Origin: Candidatus Nanopelagicaceae bacterium
GTDB taxonomy: Bacteria; Actinomycetota; Actinomycetes; Nanopelagicales; Nanopelagicaceae
Direction: 5' to 3'
DNA: 64,000 nucleotides
NCBI GenBank assembly: GCA_018883345.1
Contig: VEQG01000006.1
Location: 1 to 64,000 of the forward strand
Position 1 is the stretch's first letter; each line of letters begins with the position of its first letter. A model generated the notes under the pieces. It was not told the origin of the DNA. It worked only from the letters and a program-made list of their open reading frames with translations, and did no database searches. Positions 49,553 through 59,455 of this stretch are shown here, in pieces. The translations under genes were made by a program, and so were the position numbers.

Positions 49553-50940
49553 GCGCTAAATTAAATTTGGCAGATTTAGTTGGCAAACGGGTTCATTTTG
49601 TAGGTATTGGCGGTTCTGGCATGAGCGGGCTTGCTCGAATCGCAATTTCACATGGAATTAAAGTCTCAGGATCCGATGCATCTGAAACCTCCGTGATTAG
49701 CGCATTAAAGGCATTGGGAGCTGAGATTTCAATTGGCCATCATCAAGATAATATAAAGGGAGCAGATTTGATTGTATTTTCAAATGCGATTAAGTCAGAT
49801 AATCCCGAAAGAGCGGCCGGATCTAAATCAGGAATTCCAGAAATTACTCGTGCCGCCGCATTGGCTTTGTTAATGTCAGAATCAGTATCAATTGCAATTG
49901 CTGGCACTCATGGTAAAACCACAACCTCTTCAATGGCTACCATCGCTTTGCAGAGCGCGGGTACAGATCCATCATTTGCAATTGGTGGAATTTTAAAAAG
50001 CTCTGGTTCAAATGCGCATCGGGGTAGCGGTAAATATTTTGTAGCGGAAGCAGATGAATCTGATGGTTCATTTGTCGCATACCATCCACATGCAGCCGTA
50101 ATTACAAATGTTGAATGGGACCACGTTGACCATTTTTCATCCGAGCACGAGGTGTTTAAAGCCTTTGATGACTTTGTTAAAACTATTGGCGGTTTTTTAG
50201 TCTTCTGCGCGGATGACAAGGGAGCAAAAGAAGTTGCAGCAAAAGCGACTGTAAAAACCATTGGATATGGCAAAAGTACTGATGCTGCGCTTCGAGTTGA
50301 TCAAATATTTCTAAGTGCTGCTGGTTCAACTGCTCGAGTGCTTTGGAATGGGGCCAAAATAGGCACTTTGGAATTATCGGTTCCAGGCGAACATAATGTA
50401 TTAAATGCCGCGGCCGTGATGGCAGTCGGGCTCGAGCTTGGCCTACCTGCAGCTTCACTTCTGGATGGATTAGTTAAGTTCCATGGCGCAGGTAGAAGAT
50501 TTGAATTAAAAGGCACGGTTAATGGCGTGAGAGTTATTGATGATTATGGACATCATCCAACGGAAATCAAAGTCACCCTAGAAGCCGCCAAGAGATATGC
50601 AGGTGGCGGACGAGTGCTAGTTATTTTTCAGCCGCATCGATATTCAAGAACTAAGGCATTTATTAATCAATTTGCGGAAGCTTTGTCACTGGCAGATAAA
50701 TCTTGGTTACTAGAAGTCTATGCAGCAAGCGAACAGCCAATCAGTGGAGTTTCAAGTGCAAACATCGCCAAACTTCTTGGTAGCTCAAAGTTTGAACCTA
50801 ATTTCATATCGGTAACTGAAGCAGTAGCAGCTGAGGCAAAGCCTGGTGATGTCATCATCACCTTAGGCGCAGGAGATGTCAGTTCACTTGGACCGCTCAT
50901 AATTGAGGAATTGCAAAAGCAAAATGAATCTGCGTCGTAG
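49549..50940 (+). CDS. murC: UDP-MurNAc--L-alanine ligase MurC
   Basis: HFVGIGGSGMSGLARIA, AGTHGKTTTSSM, DDYGHHPTEI, FQPHRYSRTKAF; ATGA overlap with murG. Confidence 0.95.
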   Translation: MSAKLNLADLVGKRVHFVGIGGSGMSGLARIAISHGIKVSGSDASETSVISALKALGAEISIGHHQDNIKGADLIVFSNAIKSDNPERAAGSKSGIPEITRAAALALLMSESVSIAIAGTHGKTTTSSMATIALQSAGTDPSFAIGGILKSSGSNAHRGSGKYFVAEADESDGSFVAYHPHAAVITNVEWDHVDHFSSEHEVFKAFDDFVKTIGGFLVFCADDKGAKEVAAKATVKTIGYGKSTDAALRVDQIFLSAAGSTARVLWNGAKIGTLELSVPGEHNVLNAAAVMAVGLELGLPAASLLDGLVKFHGAGRRFELKGTVNGVRVIDDYGHHPTEIKVTLEAAKRYAGGGRVLVIFQPHRYSRTKAFINQFAEALSLADKSWLLEVYAASEQPISGVSSANIAKLLGSSKFEPNFISVTEAVAAEAKPGDVIITLGAGDVSSLGPLIIEELQKQNESAS

Positions 50941-51592
50941 AAGAGAATTAATTCTCGGAATACTTTTATTAATTGTGGCTTCTTTGGCATTCCTATTTGG
51001 CTGGACCAATTTATTCACAGTAAAAAACGTAACAGTGGAGGGTTCGCCAAATTCGCAAATTACAAAACAAGTCTTGCAGATTGCTGATATTCAAAAAGGA
51101 GAGAAGTTAGCAAGAATCGAACCAAGAAATATTTCAACCAAATTAGCGCTGGCTGGCATAGATTGGGTTGAAGAGGTTAAGGTCTCTAGAAATTGGATCA
51201 CCAGAGCGGTTTCTATAAATTTATCGGCGCGCATGGCAGTGGCAATATCTGGAGCACGTTTTATTGACTCTGGCGGAGTGCTCTTCACCTCTCCTATAAA
51301 AGTTTCAAAGAAGCTGCCATCAATCTCAGCCTTTGACGATAGCTCACGAGCCGCCGCCGTTTCATTGTATTTAGGCCTACCAGCAGATTTTCGCGCTCTG
51401 GTTACTTCCGTAAATGCCTCATCTGCTAAGAACTTTCAAATTAGAGTAAAAGATAAATTGCGGATTAATTGGGGCGACGATTCAAATATGGCGCTAAAAG
51501 TAAAGATTTATAAGGCTTTATCCGAATTGCCAGAAAATGAAAAAATTAAACAGATGGATGTAAGCGATCCAACAAAACCGACAGTTAAATAA
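50924..51592 (+). CDS. ftsQ: Cell division protein FtsQ (POTRA domain)
   Basis: N-terminal TM, FTVKNVTVEGSPNSQITKQVLQIADIQKGEKLARIEP. Confidence 0.88.
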   Translation: MNLRRRRELILGILLLIVASLAFLFGWTNLFTVKNVTVEGSPNSQITKQVLQIADIQKGEKLARIEPRNISTKLALAGIDWVEEVKVSRNWITRAVSINLSARMAVAISGARFIDSGGVLFTSPIKVSKKLPSISAFDDSSRAAAVSLYLGLPADFRALVTSVNASSAKNFQIRVKDKLRINWGDDSNMALKVKIYKALSELPENEKIKQMDVSDPTKPTVK

Positions 51593-51726
51593 ATTTAATT
51601 AACCGTGTCGGTTATTGAATAGTCACCCTTAACGCTCTAATTTTCCGCCACCATTTAGGTGGAAGTTGTAACCCTTTACCTGAGGTTAAGGTAATGGGCA
51701 GAGCGAGATTAACTACGAGGGAGATC

Positions 51727-52857
51727 ATGGCGGCACCGCAGAATTATTTAGCAGTCATCAAAGTTGTTGGTATTGGTGGCGGCGGCGTTAATGCAATCAA
51801 TCGAATGATTGAGGCAGGTCTCAAAGGCGTTGAATTCATCGCAGTTAATACCGACTCACAACAATTATTAATGAGTGATGCTGATGTCAAACTAGATATT
51901 GGCAGAAAAATTACTCGCGGACTTGGTGCAGGTGCAGCTCCAGAAGTTGGGCGCGAAGCAGCGCTAGATAACGTTGATGAAATTGAAGAGGCGCTTCGTG
52001 GCGCCGACATGGTTTTTATTACCGCTGGCGAAGGTGGCGGAACAGGTACAGGTGGTGCACCTGTTGTTGCAAAAATTGCACGCGAATTAGGTGCGTTAAC
52101 TGTTGGTGTAGTTACAAAGCCATTTTCGTTTGAAGGAAAACTCCGTACCACATCTGCAGAAGCAGGTATTGAAGCCCTTCGCGCAGAGGTTGATACCTTA
52201 ATTGTCATTCCAAATGATCGCTTACTTGCAATATCTGATCGTGCAATCACCGCAATCGATGCATTCAAGAGCGCTGATCAAGTTTTACTTTCTGGCGTAC
52301 AAGGAATCACTGAATTAATTACCCAACCGGGATTAATTAATTTGGACTTTGCAGATGTCAAAGCCGTGATGACTGGTGCTGGCGCGGCGCTCATGGGTAT
52401 TGGTTCTGCCCGTGGCGAAAATCGTGCGCTACGTGCCGCGGAACTTGCAATCTCATCACCACTTCTAGAAGCGTCAATCGATGGCGCAATGGGAATTTTG
52501 CTATCTGTAGCTGGCGGAAGCGACTTAGGATTATTTGAAATTAATGAAGCGTGTCAATTAGTTCAGGATGCAGCTCACCCTGATTCCAAGTTCATCTTCG
52601 GAACCGTAATTGATGATGCGCTTGGCGACGAAGTAAGAATTACAGTAATTGCAGCTGGTTTCGATGGTGGAGAACCAAAGAAAATTGAACGACCAGTAAT
52701 TACTACAAATGAAATTTCAGGAAACGCTGATCCGGTTACCGAAAATGATCCTTTGCAAGTTGCAATGGAAGTAACTGGAGAAACACCTCGTCGTCGCATC
52801 TCATTTGAAGAGTTAGTGGCCGAAGATGAAATCGACGTCCCTGACTTTATGAAGTAA
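51727..52857 (+). CDS. ftsZ: Cell division protein FtsZ
   Basis: [53 protein letters not shown]; start with GAGGGAG upstream. Confidence 0.97.
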   Translation: MAAPQNYLAVIKVVGIGGGGVNAINRMIEAGLKGVEFIAVNTDSQQLLMSDADVKLDIGRKITRGLGAGAAPEVGREAALDNVDEIEEALRGADMVFITAGEGGGTGTGGAPVVAKIARELGALTVGVVTKPFSFEGKLRTTSAEAGIEALRAEVDTLIVIPNDRLLAISDRAITAIDAFKSADQVLLSGVQGITELITQPGLINLDFADVKAVMTGAGAALMGIGSARGENRALRAAELAISSPLLEASIDGAMGILLSVAGGSDLGLFEINEACQLVQDAAHPDSKFIFGTVIDDALGDEVRITVIAAGFDGGEPKKIERPVITTNEISGNADPVTENDPLQVAMEVTGETPRRRISFEELVAEDEIDVPDFMK

Positions 52858-53513
52858 TGCCATTTATCTTCACCAACAGATTAGGTGGAGTTAGTAAGGA
52901 CCCATTTACCTCCGCCAACTTGGGCGATCATGTTGGCGACGAAGCAGCTTCAGTGCTTGAAAATCGCGCTCAACTCGAATCTCAAATAGGTATGCCGATT
53001 GTTTTTATGAATCAAGTGCACGGAGATACCGTTGTGTTAGTTGAGGAAAAAACTAATACTCCAACTTGCGATGCGCTAATTACTACCGAGCGAAAGTTAG
53101 CAGTTGCAGTGATGGTGGCAGATTGCATTCCATTGCTTTTGAAATCTGATGTAGCTGTTGCGGCAGTTCATGTTGGAAGAAAAGGTTTAATGAACGGCGT
53201 AGCCAGAAAAACTATTGATGCCATGCGAGATCTTGGCGCCGAAGTGATTCACTCCTATATCGGTCCGAATATTTGTGGCAGCTGCTACGAAGTGGGAGCG
53301 GATATTTTTAGTGAGGTAGTCTCCAAATATCCAAGTTCAGATTCTTCGAGCAGAACTGGCAAAGCAACTCTCGATTTAGTTTCAGGACTAAAGACCGATT
53401 TAAAAGACACTGTGCTCTTGGATTTATCGAGCTGTGTTCTAGAAGATAAAAATTCTTTCTCATATCGAAGAGATGGAATTACTGGTCGCCAAGCAGGTGT
53501 AATTTGGCTATAG
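52857..53513 (+). CDS. pgeF: Peptidoglycan editing factor PgeF (laccase-domain)
   Basis: FMNQVHGDTVVLV, CDALITTERKLAVAVMVADCIPLLL, AAVHVGRKGLMNGV. Confidence 0.9.
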   Translation: MPFIFTNRLGGVSKDPFTSANLGDHVGDEAASVLENRAQLESQIGMPIVFMNQVHGDTVVLVEEKTNTPTCDALITTERKLAVAVMVADCIPLLLKSDVAVAAVHVGRKGLMNGVARKTIDAMRDLGAEVIHSYIGPNICGSCYEVGADIFSEVVSKYPSSDSSSRTGKATLDLVSGLKTDLKDTVLLDLSSCVLEDKNSFSYRRDGITGRQAGVIWL

Positions 53514-54145
53514 ATCGTAAAGCTCAGCTGGCCGAAAATTTGGCTGCGGTTAAAGCTTCAATACCTAATGATGTTCATTTAATTGTAGTGACCAAGACTT
53601 TTCCCTTAAGCGATGCGCAATTGCTTCATGAATTGGGTGTTTCAGAGTTCGGCGAAAACCGAGATCAAGAGGGTAAAGCGAAGGCCCCATTCGTTCCCGG
53701 AAAATGGCATTTCCAAGGCCAACTTCAAAGCAACAAACTTAAATCAATTGCCAATTGGGCAGATGTTATTCAGACAATAGATTCATTGAGATATGTGGAG
53801 TTGTTGTCCAAAGCAAGTGAGAAAAATCTAGAAGTTTTCATTCAAGTTTCATTGGATGGTGAAGAGCACAGAGGTGGTGCGCTGCCAGATCAGCTAAATC
53901 AGATCGCTGATTCCATATTGGCCTCTTCCAATCTAAAACTTCAAGGTTTGATGGCGGTTGCACCGCTTGGAGAGCAGCCAGATAGCGCATTTGAGCGGCT
54001 GGCAAAAATTCATCAAAACTTCGTTACCGCCTACCCAAACGCCCCGTTTCTATCTTCAGGAATGAGCAGTGATTACCTTTCAGCTATAGCTCATGGCGCG
54101 ACACATATCCGCGTAGGCTCTTCAATACTCGGTTCGAGAAGCTGA
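53504..54145 (+). CDS. YggS family PLP homeostasis protein
   Basis: LIVVTKTFP, EFGENRDQE, WHFQGQLQSNKLKSI, SSGMSSDYLSAIAHGATHIRVGSSILGSR. Confidence 0.92.
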   Translation: MAIDRKAQLAENLAAVKASIPNDVHLIVVTKTFPLSDAQLLHELGVSEFGENRDQEGKAKAPFVPGKWHFQGQLQSNKLKSIANWADVIQTIDSLRYVELLSKASEKNLEVFIQVSLDGEEHRGGALPDQLNQIADSILASSNLKLQGLMAVAPLGEQPDSAFERLAKIHQNFVTAYPNAPFLSSGMSSDYLSAIAHGATHIRVGSSILGSRS

Positions 54146-54164
54146 TTTACTTAAAATTATCCTT

Positions 54165-54614
54165 ATGTCCAGTCTTAAGAAATTAGGAAATTTTCTCGGT
54201 CTTACAGATGACCTTGAGAGCGAAGAAGTCTCACAGGAAGTAGAACGTCCACGAATTCGAGTTCGTGAATCACGTTCCTTTACTGCTGTTCAAGCAACTC
54301 CAGTTGCGCCAGTGTCAGAAGTTGCCGCTCCTGCGAGTAATCAAATTTTCACAGTTAATCCTCGTTCATACAACGAAGCTCGAGTAATCGGCGAACGTTA
54401 TCGCGAAGGCAACACTGTGCTCATGAACCTAACCGACATGGGCGATGAAGAACGTAAGCGTCTAGTTGATTTTGCAAGTGGTTTAGTTTTTGGTCACCAC
54501 GGCACAATCGAGCGCGTTACTTCAAAAGTTTTCTTGCTATCACCTGCAAATGTAATGGTTTCCTCAGAAGTCAAGACCGCTGCAGCTGAAGCAAGCTTCT
54601 TCAATCAGAGCTGA
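54165..54614 (+). CDS. sepF: Cell division protein SepF
   Basis: VNPRSYNEARVIGERYREGNTVLMNLTDMGDEERKRLVDFASGLVFGHHGTIERVTSKVFLLSPANV. Confidence 0.94.
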   Translation: MSSLKKLGNFLGLTDDLESEEVSQEVERPRIRVRESRSFTAVQATPVAPVSEVAAPASNQIFTVNPRSYNEARVIGERYREGNTVLMNLTDMGDEERKRLVDFASGLVFGHHGTIERVTSKVFLLSPANVMVSSEVKTAAAEASFFNQS

Positions 54615-54617
54615 TAA

Positions 54618-54899
54618 ATGCTCGGTATTTGGGTAGCGCGTTTTCTTCAAGTATTTATCTTCGCCCTATTTGCGCGATTAATTCTTGATTACGTCAGAAT
54701 GTTCAAGCCAAGTTGGACACCGCGTGGCCTAATGCTTTGGTTTGCTGAAAGTGTATACACCTTTACGGATCCACCACTTAATTTTTTCCGAAAGTTTATT
54801 CCGCCGTTACGTCTTGGAGGAGTAGCGCTGGATCTCTCGTTTATAGTGCTTTTCTTTGCAGTGCAGATATTGCAAGGTTTAGCACTCGCTTACCTTTAA
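54618..54899 (+). CDS. YggT family membrane protein
   Basis: FARLILDYVRMF...DPPLNFFRKFIPPLRLGGVALDLSFIVLFF. Confidence 0.9.
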   Translation: MLGIWVARFLQVFIFALFARLILDYVRMFKPSWTPRGLMLWFAESVYTFTDPPLNFFRKFIPPLRLGGVALDLSFIVLFFAVQILQGLALAYL

Positions 54900-54901
54900 A
54901 T

Positions 54902-57900
54902 TTAAGCTTTAAGTAAGTTAAAGGTAAAACCTAGTTCGGTATCACAGAGCAGTGAGCTATCAATCTTCATCTCCACTGCCAAAACTTCACGTTTAATGTG
55001 ATCAAGTGATTCTGTAACAGCCAAGGCAATCTCAGAAGTTGCATTCCAAGAGACGATAATTCGATCAGAAATATCAAATCCGGCAATCTTGCGACCCTCT
55101 TGAAGAGCGCGAATTACTTCTCTTACATTGCCGGCATTTATTAATGCTTGAGTGAGAGTTAAATCCAGCGCTACCGACTCGCCATTATTCGAAGCAACTG
55201 ACCAGCCACTCTTTGGTTGCTCGGTAATAACTAGATCTTCAGGAGTAATTTCAAAGTCGCCTAACTTTGCATTGCCTTTAACGCGCACCTCTGCCACCAA
55301 GGCAGCAGCATCTGCTGCGACAATTAACTTTGCTACATCTTGAACTGCGCCACCATATTTTGCGCCCAATGCACGGAAATTGGCCTTGATGCTTACGCTG
55401 ACTAAATCTCCAGATGCGTTTGCGATATCTTCCAATTCAAGAACATTTAATTCATCCGCAATTTGATCACGCATATCAGCAGGAAGATTTGCCCAGCCAC
55501 TTGCTGCAATAAGCGCCCGTCCTAGTGGCTGCCTAATTTTCACCGAAGATTCTGCTCTTGCAGCACGACCTAATTCGACAATGCGACGGGTAAGTGCAAC
55601 TTGATCACGAAGATTTTCATCAATTAAAGCGGAATTAATTGCTGGCCAACTTGTTAAATGAATAGATGCGGCAGCATCGGACTCAACAGGCTTGATTAGT
55701 TCTTGCCAGACATGCTCCGTAATAAATGGAACCATAGGTGACATCAATTGAGTTAATACCTTGATGCATTCATGCAAAGTCGCAAGCGCAGCAGGATCGC
55801 CATCCCAGAAACGTCTACGGCTTCTGCGAACGTACCAATTTGATAAATCATCAATAAATGTGGCAAGCAATCGGCCAGCAGTTTGCGAATCAAAATCGGC
55901 ATAAGCGGCATCTACATCTTTAATGAGAAGCTGCAGCTCAGACAAGATCCAACGATCCATGATTGGTCGGCCAATTTGTGCAGGCGATTGGGACAAATCA
56001 AAATTAGATGCGCGAGCATAAAGTGACATAAACGAAATCGTGTTCCAATATGTCAGAAGGGTCTTGCGGATTACCTCTTGAATTGCATCATGACCAACTC
56101 TTCGAGCAGCCCACGGAGAGCCAGCTGCCAACATAAACCAGCGAACTGCATCGGCGCCATGCTGATCCATTAAAGCCATTGGTTCTAGAACATTTCCAAG
56201 ATGTTTTGACATCTTGCGACCATCTTTATCCAAAATATGCCCCAAGCAGAGCACGGTTTTGTAGGAGGATTGATCGAATACCAAGGTGCCTATGGTCATC
56301 AAGGTATAAAACCAGCCACGAGTTTGGTCAATTGCTTCGCAGATAAAGTCAGCTGGATAAGAGTTCTTAAATTTCTCTTCAGAGCCAGGCTTATGTGGGT
56401 AGCCCCACTGAGCAAACGGCATCGCACCTGAGTCATACCAACAGTCAATAACTTCAGGAACTCGAACCATCTCATTCTTTCCGTCTGCGCATTGCAGACA
56501 AGGAAACTTAATGTCATCCACAAAAGGGCGGTGCGGGTCTAAATTCGATAACTCTTGTCCTGCCAGTTGACCAAGTTCTTTTAATGAACCAATTGCAATT
56601 TCGTGACTCTTATCTGCACTTGAGCAGCGCCAAATTGGAAGCGGCGTACCCCAATATCTATTGCGAGAGAGAGCCCAATCAATATTGTTATTTAACCAAT
56701 CTCCGTATCTGCCAGTTTTGATGGTTTCAGGGTGCCAGTCGGTTTTCTGATTTTCGCGAATTAATGCTTCTTTAATTGAAGTTGTCCGGATGTACCAAGA
56801 TGGTTGGGCGTAATAAATAAGTGCGGTGTGACAGCGCCAGCAATGTGGATATTGATGCTCATATGGTTGATGCTTATATAGCAATCCACGCTGCTTCAAA
56901 TCTTTAACTATTGGTTTATCGGCATCCTTAAAGAAAAGATCTCCAACTAATTGGATACCTGTTTCAAAATGTCCATCAGGTCGAACCGGATTTACGGTAG
57001 GCAAGTTATACGCACGGCAAGTCTTTAAATCATCAGCACCAAAAGCTGGCGCTTGATGCACTAATCCGGAACCATCTTCCGTTGTCACATAATCGGCAAG
57101 AACTACAAAGTGCGCATCTGGAATTTCTACAACATCGAACGGGCGGCTATATGAAATGCGCTCCAGATCCTTACCTTTGTAACGTTTTAAAATTTCAGTT
57201 TCGCCATCGACTTTAGAAAGCAGTGCTTCTGCTAGCACCAGGATTTCTGAATTTTCATCTTTTGTTACTTTAACTGCAACATAATCAACATCGGAATTTG
57301 CAGCTACAGCGGTATTAGAAATTAAAGTCCAAGGAGTTGTGGTCCAAACCAAGAAACTTGCTTTCAAATCTTTTAGCTCTCCACTGGTAATAGGGAAGCG
57401 AACATAAACTGAAGGGTCAGTTACAGTTTCATATCCTTGAGATAATTCATGATCTGATAGCCCGGTACCGCAGCGTGGGCAATAAGGTGCAACTCGGTGG
57501 TCTTGAACTAGGAGACCTTTCTTCCAGATCTCTTTTAGTGACCACCATACTGATTCAACATATTCCGGAGACATCGTCCAATAAGCTTCATCAAAATCAA
57601 CCCAGAAGCCCATGCGATTTGTCATAGTGGTAAATGCATCAACGTGGCGTTGCACCGATTCTTTGCACTTGGCATTAAATTGAGCAATACCGAATTTCTC
57701 GATATCACCTTTACCTGAAAATCCGAGTTCTTTCTCAACTGCAATCTCAACTGGAAGGCCGTGACAATCCCAACCCGCTTTGCGAACGACTTGGTGACCT
57801 TTCATTGTCTGATATCGCGGGAAGACATCCTTGAAAACGCGCGCTTCAATATGGTGAGTGCCGGGCATGCCATTTGCGGTAGGTGGGCCTTCAAAGAAAG

Positions 57901-58030
57901 TCCAAGAACTTTGACCTTCATGAGCCTTCACGCTCTGATGGAATATCGCATTACTCTCCCAAAATGAGAGAACCTCGTGCTCCATCTTTGGGAGGTCGAT
58001 CGAGGCCGGAATTGCGCGGTAGCCGGTCAT
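54902..58030 (-). CDS. ileS: Isoleucyl-tRNA synthetase
   Basis: FFEGPPTANGMPGTHHIEARVFKDVFPRYQTMKGHQVVRKAGWDCHGLPVE, DKDGRKMSKHLGNVLEP. Confidence 0.96.
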   Translation of the reverse strand: MTGYRAIPASIDLPKMEHEVLSFWESNAIFHQSVKAHEGQSSWTFFEGPPTANGMPGTHHIEARVFKDVFPRYQTMKGHQVVRKAGWDCHGLPVEIAVEKELGFSGKGDIEKFGIAQFNAKCKESVQRHVDAFTTMTNRMGFWVDFDEAYWTMSPEYVESVWWSLKEIWKKGLLVQDHRVAPYCPRCGTGLSDHELSQGYETVTDPSVYVRFPITSGELKDLKASFLVWTTTPWTLISNTAVAANSDVDYVAVKVTKDENSEILVLAEALLSKVDGETEILKRYKGKDLERISYSRPFDVVEIPDAHFVVLADYVTTEDGSGLVHQAPAFGADDLKTCRAYNLPTVNPVRPDGHFETGIQLVGDLFFKDADKPIVKDLKQRGLLYKHQPYEHQYPHCWRCHTALIYYAQPSWYIRTTSIKEALIRENQKTDWHPETIKTGRYGDWLNNNIDWALSRNRYWGTPLPIWRCSSADKSHEIAIGSLKELGQLAGQELSNLDPHRPFVDDIKFPCLQCADGKNEMVRVPEVIDCWYDSGAMPFAQWGYPHKPGSEEKFKNSYPADFICEAIDQTRGWFYTLMTIGTLVFDQSSYKTVLCLGHILDKDGRKMSKHLGNVLEPMALMDQHGADAVRWFMLAAGSPWAARRVGHDAIQEVIRKTLLTYWNTISFMSLYARASNFDLSQSPAQIGRPIMDRWILSELQLLIKDVDAAYADFDSQTAGRLLATFIDDLSNWYVRRSRRRFWDGDPAALATLHECIKVLTQLMSPMVPFITEHVWQELIKPVESDAAASIHLTSWPAINSALIDENLRDQVALTRRIVELGRAARAESSVKIRQPLGRALIAASGWANLPADMRDQIADELNVLELEDIANASGDLVSVSIKANFRALGAKYGGAVQDVAKLIVAADAAALVAEVRVKGNAKLGDFEITPEDLVITEQPKSGWSVASNNGESVALDLTLTQALINAGNVREVIRALQEGRKIAGFDISDRIIVSWNATSEIALAVTESLDHIKREVLAVEMKIDSSLLCDTELGFTFNLLKA

Positions 58031-58107
58031 TTGCGAATTCTAATTGACCGCCTAATCGCGCGCCTAATTGGCGCAGTGAGCTAATACAAATTAAAGTTTC
58101 GCCCCTC

Positions 58108-58974
58108 ATGGCTCTTAAAAACATCGCTAAGAAATTAGCAAAAAAAGCGGCAAAAAAGGTGGCACCTGCAAAGTCGGCTAAAGCTGTAGCTAAACCCACT
58201 GCAAAAAAGGTGGCGAAGAAAGCTCCAGCAAAAGCGGTAAAGCCGGCCAAGAAGGCAGCGCCAGCGAAGAAAGCTGCAACTAAACCGGTTGCAAAAAAGG
58301 CGGCAAAGAAAGCGCCCGCAAAACCGGCAAAGCCAATTAAAAAAGCAGCACCAGTAAAGAAAGCTGCGGTAAAGAAGCCAGATGATTCAATTAAGACATC
58401 TGCAATTGCCGGCTCAAAGGCAACACTCAAAGTAGATACCAAGAATCAGACTGTGCAAGTTGCGATGGCTTCATCACAGGTAGCTGAAGTAGTTGTTGAA
58501 GAAAAACGTTTAATGATGCCACCTCCGCCGCCACCAAAGAAGAGCGGTAAGCAGACTCATTTAAAACCACTTAAGGCAGCACCGGCACCTTTAGTAATTG
58601 CAGATCAAGAAAGTTGGAGCGCAGCAGAATTGAAGGCAATGCGCGCTAATTTATCCAAGGAACTCGATCGCTTAAGAATTGATTTAGCAAATGTTGAATC
58701 TGAAATGGATTCGCTAATCAAAGATGGTGGCGAAGGCGCTGGAGACGATCAAGCTGATGCGGGCAATAAGACTTTCGAACGCGAACATGAAATGTCCCTA
58801 CTGATTAACGCGCGAGATATGGTCATCCAAACTGAACGAGCTATCGATCGTATTGATAATAAGAGTTATGGCGTTTGCGAAGTTTGCGGAAGCCAAATTG
58901 GTAAAGCCCGTTTAGAAGTATTCCCACGCGCGACACTTTGCATGTCTTGCAAGCAAAAGGAAGAGCGTCGTTAA
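58108..58974 (+). CDS. TraR/DksA-type C4 zinc finger protein with Lys/Ala-rich histone-H1-like N-terminal tail
   Basis: N-terminal AKKAA/APAKPAK repeats; C-terminal YGVCEVCGSQIGKARLEVFPRATLCMSCKQKEE. Confidence 0.9.
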   Translation: MALKNIAKKLAKKAAKKVAPAKSAKAVAKPTAKKVAKKAPAKAVKPAKKAAPAKKAATKPVAKKAAKKAPAKPAKPIKKAAPVKKAAVKKPDDSIKTSAIAGSKATLKVDTKNQTVQVAMASSQVAEVVVEEKRLMMPPPPPPKKSGKQTHLKPLKAAPAPLVIADQESWSAAELKAMRANLSKELDRLRIDLANVESEMDSLIKDGGEGAGDDQADAGNKTFEREHEMSLLINARDMVIQTERAIDRIDNKSYGVCEVCGSQIGKARLEVFPRATLCMSCKQKEERR

Positions 58975-58993
58975 CTCAGCAAAACATCTAAAG

Positions 58994-59455
58994 CTGACCT
59001 ATTCCGTAGCGGTTTTAATTTGGTTCGCCGATTATCTGACTAAGCAATGGGCTTTAAATGAATTGCCTGGCAAAACTCTAAAATTCCTATTTTTGAAATT
59101 TGAATTATCTTTCAACACTGGAGCGGCTTTTGGCCTCGGGGCAAATGGCGGTGGGATATTTCTAGGGCTATTTGCGATAACTGCTTCGGCCTTTGCCTTC
59201 TACTACGCGCCAAAAGTGACTAATAAATACTGGGCCATAGTTTTAGCACTGGTTTTAAGTGGTGCACTCGGAAATTTAACCGATCGTGCATTTAATTCAC
59301 CAGGTTTCTTACGTGGCAGCGTAACCGATTGGATCGTACTTCCTAATTGGCCAAATTTTAATTTGGCAGATACTGCAATTGTTTGCGGGGCAATTTTGGC
59401 ATTTTTGCTCTCTTTAAAGAATATTGCCCCGATTGAAAGAGCCAAAGATGCGTGA
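58994..59455 (+). CDS. lspA: Lipoprotein signal peptidase (SPase II); start codon uncertain (non-canonical CTG proposed)
   Basis: LTYSVAVLIWFADYLTKQWAL (D..TK motif), ELSFNTGAAFGLG, GNLTDRAFN, FNLADTAIVCGAIL; the ORF-track TTG at 59063 would drop TM1. Confidence 0.85.
   Translation: MTYSVAVLIWFADYLTKQWALNELPGKTLKFLFLKFELSFNTGAAFGLGANGGGIFLGLFAITASAFAFYYAPKVTNKYWAIVLALVLSGALGNLTDRAFNSPGFLRGSVTDWIVLPNWPNFNLADTAIVCGAILAFLLSLKNIAPIERAKDA

Noticed and set aside
51744-52268. 174-aa minus-strand ORF
   Set aside because: Antisense to the highly conserved FtsZ GTPase domain
57951-58442. 163-aa minus-strand ORF (FAGAFFAAFFATG repeats)
   Set aside because: Antisense shadow of the Lys/Ala-rich dksA/traR N-terminus; composition artefact
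59063-59455. ORF-track lspA start at TTG 59063
   Set aside because: Would remove the first TM helix and D..TK motif that are clearly encoded upstream in the same frame
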